DNA from: Gallionella sp.
Lineage (GTDB): Bacteria > Pseudomonadota > Gammaproteobacteria > Burkholderiales > Gallionellaceae
Reading direction: 5' to 3'
DNA length: 55,829 nt
NCBI GenBank assembly: GCA_028687335.1
Contig: JAQUAI010000018.1
Span: 1-55,829, forward strand
Both the position numbers and the translations under genes were made by a program. Shown here piece after piece: positions 22,230-31,184 of this stretch (the stretch's first letter is position 1; each line of letters starts with the position of its first letter). The notes beneath the pieces were generated by a model. The model saw nothing but the letters and a program-made list of their open reading frames with translations. It did not search any database and was not told where the DNA came from.

Positions 22230-23198
22230 ATGCAACACTTTTTGAAGGCCGCTGTAATCGGGCTCGCAATGGCTACCACCCTTCTTTCCTCGTCGGTTAG
22301 TGCAGCAGATGCGGAGCCCATCGGGATGCCCCAAACCCAGACAACGTCTAGCCAAGTGTCGGTGGATACTTGGAAAAGTGTGACCACGCAGACCATCACG
22401 GCAGGCAATATCACCTTCGCCTACAGAGAGTTGGGAAAACAAAATGGCGGAACGCCCGTGGTGTTTCTTGCTCATCTGGCTGCCGTGCTGGACAACTGGG
22501 ATCCACGGATCATGGACGGCATTGCAGCGAAGCATCATGTGATCGCTTTCGACAACCGAGGCATCGGGGCATCCACCGGCTCAACGCCGAATTCGATGGA
22601 GCAGATGGCAGACGATGCCATTACCTTCATCAAAGCCATGGGGCTCAAACAGGTCGATCTGTTTGGATTTTCGATGGGCGGCATGATTGCCCAAGAGATC
22701 GTGCTGAAAGAACCACAACTCGTTCGAAAAATGATTCTCGCGGGGACAGGCCCTGCAGGCGGCGAGGGGATCAGCTCAGTGGCAGGTGTGACCTACTGCG
22801 ACATGTTGCGGGGCTTTTTTACAGGCCAGGATGCGAAGCAGTACCTGTTCTTCACCCGCACACCAAATGGCATCGAAGCCAGTAAGGCCTTTTTGGAGCG
22901 GCTGAAAGAACGCTCCGAGAATCGGGACAAGGAAATCTCCGTGAGCGCATTTCTCGCTCAATTGGATGCCCTGCGCACTTGGGGCCAAAAAGAACCGGCG
23001 GACCTCTCTGTCGTGAAGCATCCCGTACTCGTTGCCAACGGCGACGCTGACCGCATGGTCCCTACGCCGAACACGCACGACTTGGCTCGGCGGTTTCCGA
23101 ACAGCACTTTAATCATCTATCCCGATGCCGGTCATGGCGGCATCTTCCAGTTCCACGCCGAATTCATGCCCAGCGCACTTGAGTTCCTTGGCCGCTAA
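22230..23198 (+). CDS. Exported alpha/beta hydrolase
   Basis: The 322-residue protein has a signal peptide (AVIGLAMATTLLSSSVSAAD) and an alpha/beta hydrolase domain with the nucleophile elbow G-F-S-M-G-G (LFGFSMGGMIAQEIV), an Asp in ANGDADRMVPTPN and a final His in YPDAGHGG. It resembles the cytosolic hydrolase encoded at 24087, to which it is probably related by duplication. The substrate is unknown. It is the first gene of the HxlR-linked block, with the ribosome site AAGGAGATATGC. Confidence 0.85.
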   Translation: MQHFLKAAVIGLAMATTLLSSSVSAADAEPIGMPQTQTTSSQVSVDTWKSVTTQTITAGNITFAYRELGKQNGGTPVVFLAHLAAVLDNWDPRIMDGIAAKHHVIAFDNRGIGASTGSTPNSMEQMADDAITFIKAMGLKQVDLFGFSMGGMIAQEIVLKEPQLVRKMILAGTGPAGGEGISSVAGVTYCDMLRGFFTGQDAKQYLFFTRTPNGIEASKAFLERLKERSENRDKEISVSAFLAQLDALRTWGQKEPADLSVVKHPVLVANGDADRMVPTPNTHDLARRFPNSTLIIYPDAGHGGIFQFHAEFMPSALEFLGR

Positions 23199-23224
23199 AC
23201 ACTAAACACGATAAGGAGAACGAT

Positions 23225-24049
23225 TTGAATACCTACACCACAGGCAACATCGGGAAGCGCGCGCTGGTGACCGGCGCATCCAGCGGCATCGGCGCGGCAA
23301 TCGCGCGCGAACTCGCGGCGCTCGGTGTCGATCTCGTGCTGACGGCACGACGCCGCGACGCGCTTGAAGCGGTCGCCGCAACCTGCAAGGGCGTGAAAGT
23401 CGAGATCGTCACCGCAGACCTCGGCAAGCCCGATGCCGCGCACGCACTGTGGGCCGCCGCCACTGCCGGCGGCACTATCGATATCCTGATCAACAACGCC
23501 GGGTTCGGCTATTTCCGCCGGTTCGACGAAGTCGATTGGGCGCGTGACGCGGAGCTCGTCCAACTCAACATGACCTCGCTCGTCGCGCTCGCGCGGTGCT
23601 TCGTTGACGCGCACAAGGCTGGCACTGCGCCTGCGCACATGCTGAACATCTCGTCGACCGGCGCGTACCAGTCCGTGCCGAATATGGCGCTGTACGCCGC
23701 GTCGAAGGCGTTCGTGCGCAACTTCAGCGAGGCGCTCCATGACGAGCACCTCGGCACGCCGCTGTCGGTGACTTGTGTCTGCCCCGGTGGTACCGAAACT
23801 GCGTTCCATGCCGCGTCCGGCGGGGGCGACTACTCGAAGATCGCGAACGCGTCGATGAAAAGCGCGGAGTTCGTGGCGCATGCCGCGATCCGCGCGATGC
23901 TGAGCGGCAAACGCACGGTTGTGCCCGGCCTGCTCAACCAGTTGACGTGCTTCGGTGTGCGCTTCATGTCGCGGCGGCTCGCGTCGCGGGTTGCGACTCA
24001 AGTGCTCGGCAAGCCCCGGTTTGTGCTGCCGGCGCGAAGCGTGTCTTGA
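23225..24049 (+). CDS. Short-chain dehydrogenase/reductase (SDR)
   Basis: The 274-residue protein is a classical-type SDR: TGASSGIGAAIARELAALG cofactor motif, NNAGFGYF, catalytic Ser-Tyr-Lys (ISSTGAYQSVPN, YAASKAF) and VCPGGTETAF. The coding sequence looks more GC-rich than its neighbours and uses many GCG and CGC codons, hinting at a separate origin. The substrate is unknown. It lies 26 bases after the hydrolase gene. Confidence 0.85.
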   Translation: MNTYTTGNIGKRALVTGASSGIGAAIARELAALGVDLVLTARRRDALEAVAATCKGVKVEIVTADLGKPDAAHALWAAATAGGTIDILINNAGFGYFRRFDEVDWARDAELVQLNMTSLVALARCFVDAHKAGTAPAHMLNISSTGAYQSVPNMALYAASKAFVRNFSEALHDEHLGTPLSVTCVCPGGTETAFHAASGGGDYSKIANASMKSAEFVAHAAIRAMLSGKRTVVPGLLNQLTCFGVRFMSRRLASRVATQVLGKPRFVLPARSVS

Positions 24050-24086
24050 GATTGCAGCCAGAACCCATCCACACAAGGATTTCAAT

Positions 24087-24932
24087 ATGAGCCACACCCA
24101 CCTCACCGCCACCACCCGCTTTGTGGAAGTCGATGGCGACAAATTCGCCTATCGTCGCTGGGGCAATGCCACGTCAGACCAGCCGCCCATGTTGTTCCTG
24201 CAACATTTTCGTGGCGGCATGGACAATTGGGACCCCTTGATGACCGACGGTCTGGCCGAAGGCCGTGAAGTCATCCTCTACAACGGTCGGGGTGTCGCGT
24301 CGTCTGGTGGCAAACCGCGCGCCCGCATCGAGGACATGGCCGACGATGCGGCAGCCTTTGTGCGCGCGCTGGGCCTGCAACAGATCGACCTTCTGGGCTT
24401 TTCCCTGGGCGGCTTTCAGGCACTGGATCTGACATGGCGTCATCCCACTCTGGTGCGCAAACTGATGTTGCTGGGTACCGGCCCGCGCGGCGGCAACCCC
24501 GACATGGAGCAGCGCGTGCTGACCACCGCCGTCAATCCCGTCCCCGATTTTGAAGACTTCCTGTACCTGTTTTTCGGTCGCTCGGCGCAGGCCGAGCATG
24601 CCGCGAAGGAGTTCTGGAAACGGCGTCACCAGCGCAAGGACCAGGATCCGCCATCCTCCCAAGAGGCCGCGATTGCACAGATCGAGGCCAACGTACTCTA
24701 TCTGCCCAGGCTGTCGGAGGACGATCCCTTCGCTTATTTGCGCAGCATTCGCCACCCCACATTCATTCTAAATGGAGTGAACGACGTGATGGTTCCGACC
24801 GTCAATTCGTTCTACATGGCTCGCAACATGCCGAACGCTCAGTTGTTCATCTACCCCGACGCCGGTCACGCCGCACAGTTCCAGTACCCGCAGCGCTTCC
24901 TGCGTCACGCAGTCCAGTTTCTGAGCGAGTGA
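24087..24932 (+). CDS. Alpha/beta hydrolase, cytosolic
   Basis: The 281-residue hydrolase has the oxyanion region FLQHFRGGMDNWDP, the elbow GFSLGG (LLGFSLGGFQALDLT), the acid in NGVNDVMVPTVN and the base in YPDAGHAAQFQ. No signal peptide is present. It resembles the exported hydrolase at 22230 in domain order and motifs. The start MSHTHLTATTRF was chosen by its position after ACACAAGGA. Confidence 0.83.
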   Translation: MSHTHLTATTRFVEVDGDKFAYRRWGNATSDQPPMLFLQHFRGGMDNWDPLMTDGLAEGREVILYNGRGVASSGGKPRARIEDMADDAAAFVRALGLQQIDLLGFSLGGFQALDLTWRHPTLVRKLMLLGTGPRGGNPDMEQRVLTTAVNPVPDFEDFLYLFFGRSAQAEHAAKEFWKRRHQRKDQDPPSSQEAAIAQIEANVLYLPRLSEDDPFAYLRSIRHPTFILNGVNDVMVPTVNSFYMARNMPNAQLFIYPDAGHAAQFQYPQRFLRHAVQFLSE

Positions 24933-24976
24933 CGTGATGGTAGCCATAGCCCAAGCGCGCTCTTCACTTCTAAAGG

Positions 24977-26641
24977 ATGCCCGAAATGCTTAAATTTAAG
25001 TTTCTGTTGTGGGCACTCGCCCAGATGCTGCAACGAAAGATCAAGAGCAACCCCGACTGCGCACATTTTGTCGGGGCCAAGCGCTTGGTATTTCAGATCC
25101 GCACAACTTCCGGTGTCGGTCGCCACTATGTCATCGAAAACGGTGCGATCCAGTCTTTTGACGGATTGACACGGAATCCCCAGTTCATTCTCAGCTTTGC
25201 CAATGCTGCCAAAGGTTTCTCTATTCTGTCAGCCAAGGATGCCCAGGCAGCCTTCATCAGAGGCGTGGGCAGCAAAGACTTGACTATCAGCGGCGACTTT
25301 CGCGAAGTGATGTGGTTCCAGGGGCTGACGGCATTTCTCCAGCCCCCGAAGATCGTTTCTCCCTATGACAAAACACGTACTGCGGCCCCCATGAAAACAG
25401 ACCTGATGAACCAACCTTTGACTCTCCCCAACGGCACCGTGCTGCGCAATCGACTCGCCAAAGGGGCAATGAGTGAAACGCTGGCTACCTACTACAATCG
25501 CCCGACCCAGGACTTGGTACAACTGTACCGGCGCTGGGGTACCTCGGGGCTGGGAATGATCTTGACGGGCAACGTGATGATCGACCGACGCGCACTGGGC
25601 GAGCCGGGCAATGTGGTGATCGAGGACGAGACAGACTTGCCTGTCCTCAGGCAATGGGCGCAAGCGGCAACCGAACAAGGGGCGGCCATCTGGGTGCAGC
25701 TCAATCATCCGGGCAAACAATCCACCAAGGGATTGAATGCGTACAACCTCGCCCCCTCGGCTGTGCCTTTCCGAGAGGACATGGCGGCATTGTTTGAGAC
25801 CCCGCGCGAAGCCACCCCGTCCGAGATACAGGACATCATCGAGCGATTCGGCCGAAGCGCGGCCATCTGCAAGAAGGCGGGATTCGGTGGCGTGCAGATC
25901 CACGGGGCGCATGGTTATCTGGTCAGCCAGTTCCTCTCTGCGCACCACAATCGGCGCAGCGACGAATGGGGCGGCAGCCTCGAAAACCGGCGGCGCTTTG
26001 TGCTGGCCGTCTACGCGGAAATCCGCCGCCAGGTCGGGCCGGATTTCCCAGTGTCAATCAAGCTTAACTCCACCGACTTCCAGCGCGGCGGCTTTACCGA
26101 AGAAGAATCGCTGGAGACGATTCGGGCGCTGGCCGATGCGGGCATCGACCTGATCGAGATATCGGGCGGCACCTACGAGGCCCCCGGCATGGGCGTCAAT
26201 ATGCAAGAGCCAAAGAAGGCTTCCACCGTGGCCCGCGAAGCCTACTTCCTCGAATTTGCCGAGAAGGTGCGTGCCGCTGTGAAGGTGCCGCTGATGGTGA
26301 CCGGCGGTTTCCGCACAGCAGCCGGCATGAACGCCGCCCTGAGTACCGGCGCGCTGGATGTGGTGGGCGTGGCGCGGCTGCTGGCGATCGACCCCGACGC
26401 ACCCGCCGCCTTGCTGCAAGGAAGCGACAGCCCGCAGCAGGTGCGCCCGATCAAAACTGGTATCAAGGCGGTTGACCGCATGGGTGTCATGGAGGTGTGG
26501 TGGTACGAGCGCCAACTCAAGCGCATTGCAAAGGGCAAATCGCCGCGTCCCGACGAAAGCGGGCTGGCAGCTTTCTTGAAGTCTGCATTAAGCAGCGGTT
26601 GGGGAACCTTTCGCACGCGCCGCATGCGGGCGAGCAATTGA
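24977..26641 (+). CDS. SCP2-like domain fused to an Old Yellow Enzyme-type oxidoreductase
   Basis: The 554-residue protein has an N-terminal part (1-125) that looks like a lipid-binding SCP2-type domain (RLVFQIRTTSGVGRHYVIEN, FILSFANAAKGF, DLTISGDFREVMWFQGL). An FMN barrel of the Old Yellow Enzyme/2,4-dienoyl-CoA reductase class follows from about 142 (LTLPNGTVLRNRLAKGAMSE, HPGKQSTKG, HGAHGYLVSQFLSAHHNRRS, DEWGGSLENRRRF). No C-terminal Fe-S/FAD domains follow, so it is the short ene-reductase form. The fusion suggests the substrate is carried by the N-terminal domain. Confidence 0.75.
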   Translation: MPEMLKFKFLLWALAQMLQRKIKSNPDCAHFVGAKRLVFQIRTTSGVGRHYVIENGAIQSFDGLTRNPQFILSFANAAKGFSILSAKDAQAAFIRGVGSKDLTISGDFREVMWFQGLTAFLQPPKIVSPYDKTRTAAPMKTDLMNQPLTLPNGTVLRNRLAKGAMSETLATYYNRPTQDLVQLYRRWGTSGLGMILTGNVMIDRRALGEPGNVVIEDETDLPVLRQWAQAATEQGAAIWVQLNHPGKQSTKGLNAYNLAPSAVPFREDMAALFETPREATPSEIQDIIERFGRSAAICKKAGFGGVQIHGAHGYLVSQFLSAHHNRRSDEWGGSLENRRRFVLAVYAEIRRQVGPDFPVSIKLNSTDFQRGGFTEEESLETIRALADAGIDLIEISGGTYEAPGMGVNMQEPKKASTVAREAYFLEFAEKVRAAVKVPLMVTGGFRTAAGMNAALSTGALDVVGVARLLAIDPDAPAALLQGSDSPQQVRPIKTGIKAVDRMGVMEVWWYERQLKRIAKGKSPRPDESGLAAFLKSALSSGWGTFRTRRMRASN

Positions 26642-26683
26642 GCGCAAACTTTTCACAACGCATAAAACCAAAGGAAAACGACC

Positions 26684-27670
26684 ATGACATTCAAGGCACT
26701 ACTAACTACCAAAACAGGCGACAAGATTTCCACTGCTTTGGTTGACTTCAACGAAGCCGACCTGATGCCGGGCGATGTCACCGTTGCAATTGACTATTCA
26801 ACGGTGAACTACAAGGATGCTTTTGCCGTTACCGGGAAGGCACCTGTCATTCGCCAGTACCCCCTGATCCCGGGCATCGACTTTGCGGGCACGGTGGAAG
26901 CCTCCTCGCATCCCGGCATTGCCGTCGGAGATCGTGTCGTCGCCAACGGGTGGGGACTCAGCCAAACCCATCACGGTGGATTCGCGCAGAAGGCGCGCGT
27001 CGACGGCGAATGGCTGGTCAAGATTCCGGCGCCATTCTCGACAAAAGATGCAATGGCAATTGGTACAGCCGGGTATACCGCGATGCTTTCGGTGCTGGCG
27101 CTGGAACACGGCGGTTTGACGCCGCAACACGGCGATATCCTCGTCACGGGTGCCAATGGCGGAGTCGGCTCCATCGCGATCGCCATATTGTCAAAGCTGG
27201 GCTATCGCGTCGTGGCTTCGACCGGACGTCCCGAGGAGGCGGACTATCTGCGCAGCTTGGGCGCGGCTGAGGTGATCGACCGCAAGACACTCTCGGAGCC
27301 GGGTGCGCCGATCGCCAGCGAGAGATGGGCTGGCGCGGTGGATTCGGTCGGTGGTCATACCTTGGCGAATGTCCTCGCGCAGACCCGCTATCGCGGCGTT
27401 GTCACTGCCTGCGGCCTGGCGCAGTCGATGGATCTCCCCGGCTCGGTGCTGCCCTTCATCCTGCGCAATGTGACGCTCGCCGGTATTGATTCTGTCAATG
27501 CGCCAAACGAAGTCCGCCATCAGGCATGGTCACGACTTGCGCGCGATCTCGATCTGGAAAAGCTCGCACGCACCATTCACGTGGTTGGCATGGCTGAAGT
27601 CCCCGCAGTCGCAGAAAAAATGTTCCAAGGAAAAATTCAAGGCCGCACGGTCGTTGATGTGAACGCATAA
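26684..27670 (+). CDS. acuI: AcuI/YhdH-type NADPH reductase (zinc-free MDR)
   Basis: The 328-residue enzyme carries the YhdH/AcuI signatures: FNEADLMPGDVTVAIDYSTV, NYKDAFAVTGK, YPLIPGIDFAGTV, ANGWGLSQTHHGGFAQ and GANGGVGSIAIAILSKLGY. Characterised members reduce acryloyl-CoA to propionyl-CoA with NADPH. In this cluster a reactive alpha,beta-unsaturated compound is a likely substrate. The zinc-binding residues of alcohol dehydrogenases are absent, as expected. Confidence 0.85.
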   Translation: MTFKALLTTKTGDKISTALVDFNEADLMPGDVTVAIDYSTVNYKDAFAVTGKAPVIRQYPLIPGIDFAGTVEASSHPGIAVGDRVVANGWGLSQTHHGGFAQKARVDGEWLVKIPAPFSTKDAMAIGTAGYTAMLSVLALEHGGLTPQHGDILVTGANGGVGSIAIAILSKLGYRVVASTGRPEEADYLRSLGAAEVIDRKTLSEPGAPIASERWAGAVDSVGGHTLANVLAQTRYRGVVTACGLAQSMDLPGSVLPFILRNVTLAGIDSVNAPNEVRHQAWSRLARDLDLEKLARTIHVVGMAEVPAVAEKMFQGKIQGRTVVDVNA

Positions 27671-27702
27671 CCCAATCCCTAAATCACAGAAAAGGAAACA
27701 CG

Positions 27703-28704
27703 ATGAAAGCAATAATTCTGGAACGTTATAGCAAAAAAGACCGCATGCGCCTTGGCGACATGCCCGAACCCAAACTGGCCGATAACGAAGTATTGGTGCA
27801 GGTGCATGCAGCGAGTGTGAATCCCTTGGATGCCAAGATCAAAACCGGCGAGTTCAAACTTCTCCTGCCCTATCGCTTTCCGCTCGTCCTTGGCCATGAC
27901 GTGGCTGGCGTTGTGCTCCGCGTCGGTGGGCGGGTGAAGAAATTCAAGCCCGGCGACGAGGTCTACTCCCGGCCGGATGACTTCCGGATCGGTGCATTCG
28001 CCGAACTGATTGCGATCAAGGAAGACTCGCTCGCGCTCAAGCCTAAATCGCTCTCCATGGAAGAAGCCGCCTCCATTCCATTGGTCGCGTTGACCGCGTG
28101 GCAGGCCTTGGTCGAAGTGGCAAAGTTGAAGAGGGGGCAAAAGATTTTCATTCAGGCTGGCTCCGGCGGTGTCGGGATGATTGCGATCCAGTTGGCGAAA
28201 CATCTTGGTGCGTTCGTGGCGACGACCACGAGCACGGCCAATGTGGAGTGGGTAAAGAAACTCGGCGCCGATATTGTCATCGACTACAAGAAGGATGATT
28301 TCGAGAAAAGCCTACATGGCTACGATGTGGTTCTAAATAGTCAGGACGGTAAGACACTTGAGAAGTCCCTGAGTGTGCTTAAGCCCGGCGGCGAACTCAT
28401 TTCGATTTCCGGCCCACCCACTCCCGTGTTCGCGGATGCAATCAAGGCTCCCTGGTTCGTGAAGCAAGTGATGCGGCTTCTGAGTGCGGGCATCAGAAGA
28501 AAATCCAAGCGCCTTGACATCGATTATTCATTTCTCTTCATGAAAGCAAACGGCGGCCAGTTGCAGCAGATCGCTGCGCTCATTGATTCCGGTGCGATAC
28601 GTCCTGTGGTGGATCGGGTGTTTGCGTTCGAGGCGACCCAGGACGCTCTGGATTATGTCGAAACCGGGCGCGCCAAAGGCAAGGTGGTGGTGAAGATTCG
28701 ATGA
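27703..28704 (+). CDS. Zinc-free NADP-dependent quinone-reductase-type MDR
   Basis: The 333-residue protein has the QOR-type fold: VLVQVHAASVNPLDAKIKTG, FPLVLGHDVAGVVLRVG, FAELIAIKEDS, IQAGSGGVGMIAIQLAKHLG and a C-terminal RPVVDRVFAFEATQDALDYV. It lacks zinc ligands. Quinones or enones are the usual substrates. A 44-base stretch of its 3' part (28573-28616) is repeated at 31033-31076. Confidence 0.83.
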   Translation: MKAIILERYSKKDRMRLGDMPEPKLADNEVLVQVHAASVNPLDAKIKTGEFKLLLPYRFPLVLGHDVAGVVLRVGGRVKKFKPGDEVYSRPDDFRIGAFAELIAIKEDSLALKPKSLSMEEAASIPLVALTAWQALVEVAKLKRGQKIFIQAGSGGVGMIAIQLAKHLGAFVATTTSTANVEWVKKLGADIVIDYKKDDFEKSLHGYDVVLNSQDGKTLEKSLSVLKPGGELISISGPPTPVFADAIKAPWFVKQVMRLLSAGIRRKSKRLDIDYSFLFMKANGGQLQQIAALIDSGAIRPVVDRVFAFEATQDALDYVETGRAKGKVVVKIR

Positions 28705-28766
28705 GCACGGCCTTGCCGAGCAGCGACTCCGAGCAAAGCGGAACAATTAACTATAAGGACAAAATC

Positions 28767-29561
28767 ATGACTTCATCTAGAAAAATTGCTGTTGTAACCG
28801 GGGCTTCTTCCGGCATCGGATCCGTCTATGCAGATCGTCTTGCTCGGCGCGGATATGACCTCTTGCTCGTCGCCCGACGCGGCGACCGCCTGCAGAATCT
28901 TGGCACCAAACTGGAACAGGCTTACGGCATCAAAGCCGAAACGCTTGTGGCCGATCTCGAGAAGGATGAGGACCTCACTCGTCTGGAAACCGTTCTCGCT
29001 GGCAATCCCGCCATCCGGGTATTGGTCAACAACGCCGGCATCGCCAGGCTGAATTCCGTTGCCGAGACACCAGTGAAAGAATCCTTGGCGCAGATCGAGT
29101 TGAACATCACTGCCCTGACGCGGCTGACGCATGCCGTACTGCCCGCGTTCAAGGAACGCAACGAAGGTATCATCATCAATATTGCCTCGGCATTGGCGCT
29201 TCACGCGCTGCCGGTGAGTTCCGTATACAGCGGCACGAAGGGTTTCGTTCTCAATTTCAGTCGCGGTCTACAGCAGGAACTCGCGAACACCGGCGTCAGA
29301 ATTCAAATGGTGCTGCCTGCCGCCACCGCTACCGATCTTTGGGATATTTCTGGTGTGCCGCTGACGGCATTGCCGCCAGAAACGGTGATGTCAGTCGAGC
29401 ATCTTGTCGATGCCGCGCTGGCCGGTTTCGACCAAGGCGAGTCGGTCACTTTGCCGTCCATGGCTGATGCCGGTCTCTGGGAAAAATACGATACGGCGCG
29501 TTCCGATCTCTTCGCCGCCATGCAAACTGGCAACCCTGCGCCTCGACTCCTTTCGCTTTAG
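28767..29561 (+). CDS. Short-chain dehydrogenase/reductase, DltE-like
   Basis: The 264-residue SDR shows TGASSGIGSVYADRLARRG, ARRGDRL, NNAGIARLNS, IASALALHALPVSSVYSGTK (Ser, Tyr, Lys) and VLPAATATDLWD. I chose the ATG at 28767 because ATAAGGAC lies just upstream and the sequence from there matches SDR starts. An ATG at 28701, overlapping the preceding stop, would add 22 unrelated residues. The substrate is unknown. Confidence 0.83.
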   Translation: MTSSRKIAVVTGASSGIGSVYADRLARRGYDLLLVARRGDRLQNLGTKLEQAYGIKAETLVADLEKDEDLTRLETVLAGNPAIRVLVNNAGIARLNSVAETPVKESLAQIELNITALTRLTHAVLPAFKERNEGIIINIASALALHALPVSSVYSGTKGFVLNFSRGLQQELANTGVRIQMVLPAATATDLWDISGVPLTALPPETVMSVEHLVDAALAGFDQGESVTLPSMADAGLWEKYDTARSDLFAAMQTGNPAPRLLSL

Positions 29562-29628
29562 TGGCGTCAAATTTGACCAACCGGATGTCTATAGCGGCGA
29601 TACCGAAAAATACGAAAGGAGAATCACC

Positions 29629-29856
29629 ATAGAAGCAAATCAGACTCTCGATGCACGCGGCCTCAATTGCCCCTTGCCCATCCTGCGCACGAAAAAATCG
29701 CTTACCGCGCTGAGCTCCGGCGACATCCTGAAAGTTATCTCTACTGACCCGGGCTCGCTTAAGGACATCGATTCCTTCTGCGCGCAGACAGGTAACGAGC
29801 TCATCTCTTCGCAGCAGCAAGGCAAAGAGTACGAGTTCATCATTCGCAAAGCTTGA
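29629..29856 (+). CDS. tusA: TusA-family sulfur carrier with apparent ATA start
   Basis: The 75-residue protein has the TusA core: EANQTLDARGLNCPLPILRT with the persulfide-carrying Cys14 in N-C-P-L-P. It is followed by LKVISTDPGSLKDIDSFC. There is no in-frame ATG, GTG or TTG near the expected start. A clean AAAGGAGA at 29615-29622 is placed correctly for ATA at 29629-29631, where homologues have ATG. It may start at ATA weakly, or an ATG was lost by one base change. It sits directly before a DsrE-like gene, a common partner in sulfur trafficking. Confidence 0.75.
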   Translation: MEANQTLDARGLNCPLPILRTKKSLTALSSGDILKVISTDPGSLKDIDSFCAQTGNELISSQQQGKEYEFIIRKA

Positions 29857-29867
29857 GGGAGGTCGTC

Positions 29868-30485
29868 ATGAAAATAGTCGAAGATAAACAAATTGAGACA
29901 ATGCCAAGCGATCTGGCAAGCCTGGACGCCTGGCTCGACCGAAAGCTTGACGAGAAGCTCGCCCAGCAGAAGGCAGCCCGCACGCCATCGCTGGCCATCA
30001 TCGCCACCAAAGGCACTATGGACATGGCCTATCCGCCCTTTATTTTGGCCTCCACTGCTGCGGCACTGGGATGGGATGTGTCTGTGTTCTTCACCTTTTA
30101 CGGTTTGGAGCTTCTGAAGAAAGATCTGCAGATCAAAGTTTCGCCGCTAGGTAATCCGGCAATGCCGATGAAGATGCCTTTCGGGCCGGAATGGTTACAG
30201 CATTTCAATATGAATGTTCCGAACTTCGTCGCCAGCAACATGCCGGGCTTCGAAAGCTTTGCCACAGCCATGATGGAACAGACCACCAAAACCAAGGGTG
30301 TGCCAAGCATCCGGGAGTTGCGCGACATCTGTGTCGAATCCGGTGTCAGGCTGGTGGCATGCCAGATGACGGTCGATCTGTTCAATTACCGCAAGGAGGA
30401 GTTCATGCCGGAAATTTCGGAATGGATTGGTGCCACCAGCTATCTGGCGGGGGCAAAGGATGCGGATGTTTGCCTGTTTGTTTGA
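29868..30485 (+). CDS. dsrE2: DsrE2-like sulfur-transfer protein
   Basis: The 205-residue protein has the DsrE/F-like fold (SLAIIATKGTMDMAYPPFIL, VSVFFTFYGLELLKKD) and the conserved Cys in VRLVACQMTVDLF, the expected persulfide site of the DsrE2 type. It has a GGGAGG ribosome site and lies 11 bases after tusA. In sulfur-oxidising bacteria rhd-tusA-dsrE2 units move sulfane sulfur to Hdr-like or Dsr enzymes. No such oxidation genes are in this window, so the role here is open. Confidence 0.8.
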   Translation: MKIVEDKQIETMPSDLASLDAWLDRKLDEKLAQQKAARTPSLAIIATKGTMDMAYPPFILASTAAALGWDVSVFFTFYGLELLKKDLQIKVSPLGNPAMPMKMPFGPEWLQHFNMNVPNFVASNMPGFESFATAMMEQTTKTKGVPSIRELRDICVESGVRLVACQMTVDLFNYRKEEFMPEISEWIGATSYLAGAKDADVCLFV

Positions 30486-30496
30486 AGTGATATGAC

Positions 30497-30994
30497 ATGA
30501 ATAACTATATTTCAAAAGATAATTTGGAGCCGCTTGCGCCTGCAGCGATCACCCCAATGTGGGGTGGTGCGCTACTGGCAGCCGCTCTACTGATCATAAC
30601 GCCAGCCGTGATCGCCACCGTACTCGATACGCCGGTCGGATTGTGGAAGTCGATCGACGAAGAGACGAATCAACCGCAGTCCTATGTGCGCATTAACGAA
30701 GTAAGCGGCGTGCTGAGCGGCAAACTGGAAAAGTTGCTAGATCCCGCAAAGAAAGATGCGACATGCGACAAGTGTACCGACGAGCGCAAGAACCAGCCGG
30801 TTCAGGGCATGGCGATCATGCGCAACGTCAAATTGATCGGCAAGGGTGTTTGGGGAGATGGCGAAATCCTCGATCCGAATAATGGCAAGGTGTACCGCGT
30901 GCGGTTGAAAGTGCTCGATGGCGGAAAAGTGCTGGAGGTGCGCGGCTATATCGGGCCTTTCTTCCGCAATCAACATTGGGTTCGTGCCGAATAA
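30497..30994 (+). CDS. DUF2147-family exported protein
   Basis: The 165-residue protein has one hydrophobic N-terminal segment (GGALLAAALLIITPAVIATV) and a DUF2147 body (VGLWKSIDEETNQPQSYVRI, GVWGDGEILDPNNGKVYRVR, VRGYIGPFFRNQHWVRAE). The fold is lipocalin-like and the function unknown. A Cys pair (CDKC) lies mid-domain. The N-terminal tail before the hydrophobic stretch is unusually long for a signal peptide, so an inner ATG at 30557 is a possible true start. Confidence 0.72.
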   Translation: MNNYISKDNLEPLAPAAITPMWGGALLAAALLIITPAVIATVLDTPVGLWKSIDEETNQPQSYVRINEVSGVLSGKLEKLLDPAKKDATCDKCTDERKNQPVQGMAIMRNVKLIGKGVWGDGEILDPNNGKVYRVRLKVLDGGKVLEVRGYIGPFFRNQHWVRAE

Positions 30995-31032
30995 AGTGGA
31001 TGCGTCACGCCTGAATGCGCCACTGTGAAGTT

Positions 31033-31076
31033 GCTGCGCTCATTGATTCCGGTGCGATACGTCCTGCCGTGGATCG
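31033..31076 (+). repeat. Displaced 44-bp copy of a piece of the MDR gene
   Basis: This stretch matches 28573-28616, inside the zinc-free MDR gene, at 42 of 44 bases (opening GCTGCGCTCATTGATTCCGG). The only difference is TG versus CC. It lies in the noncoding gap 30995-31242. It looks like a leftover of a duplicated or deleted gene copy downstream of the DUF2147 gene. Confidence 0.75.
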
Positions 31077-31184
31077 CCAAGGTCTACTGCGACCATACTT
31101 AAGTAGGTGCTACTGACCGTTGTTGGATGCATTGCAGCCGTCCACATAATTTTTGGATTAGTCCGCTATCTCCAAACAAAAGAC

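Noticed and set aside
23195..24142. 315-residue minus-strand frame opposite the SDR gene
   Set aside because: It is the antisense of a clear SDR gene in GC-rich DNA, with an Arg/His-rich composition and no start signal.
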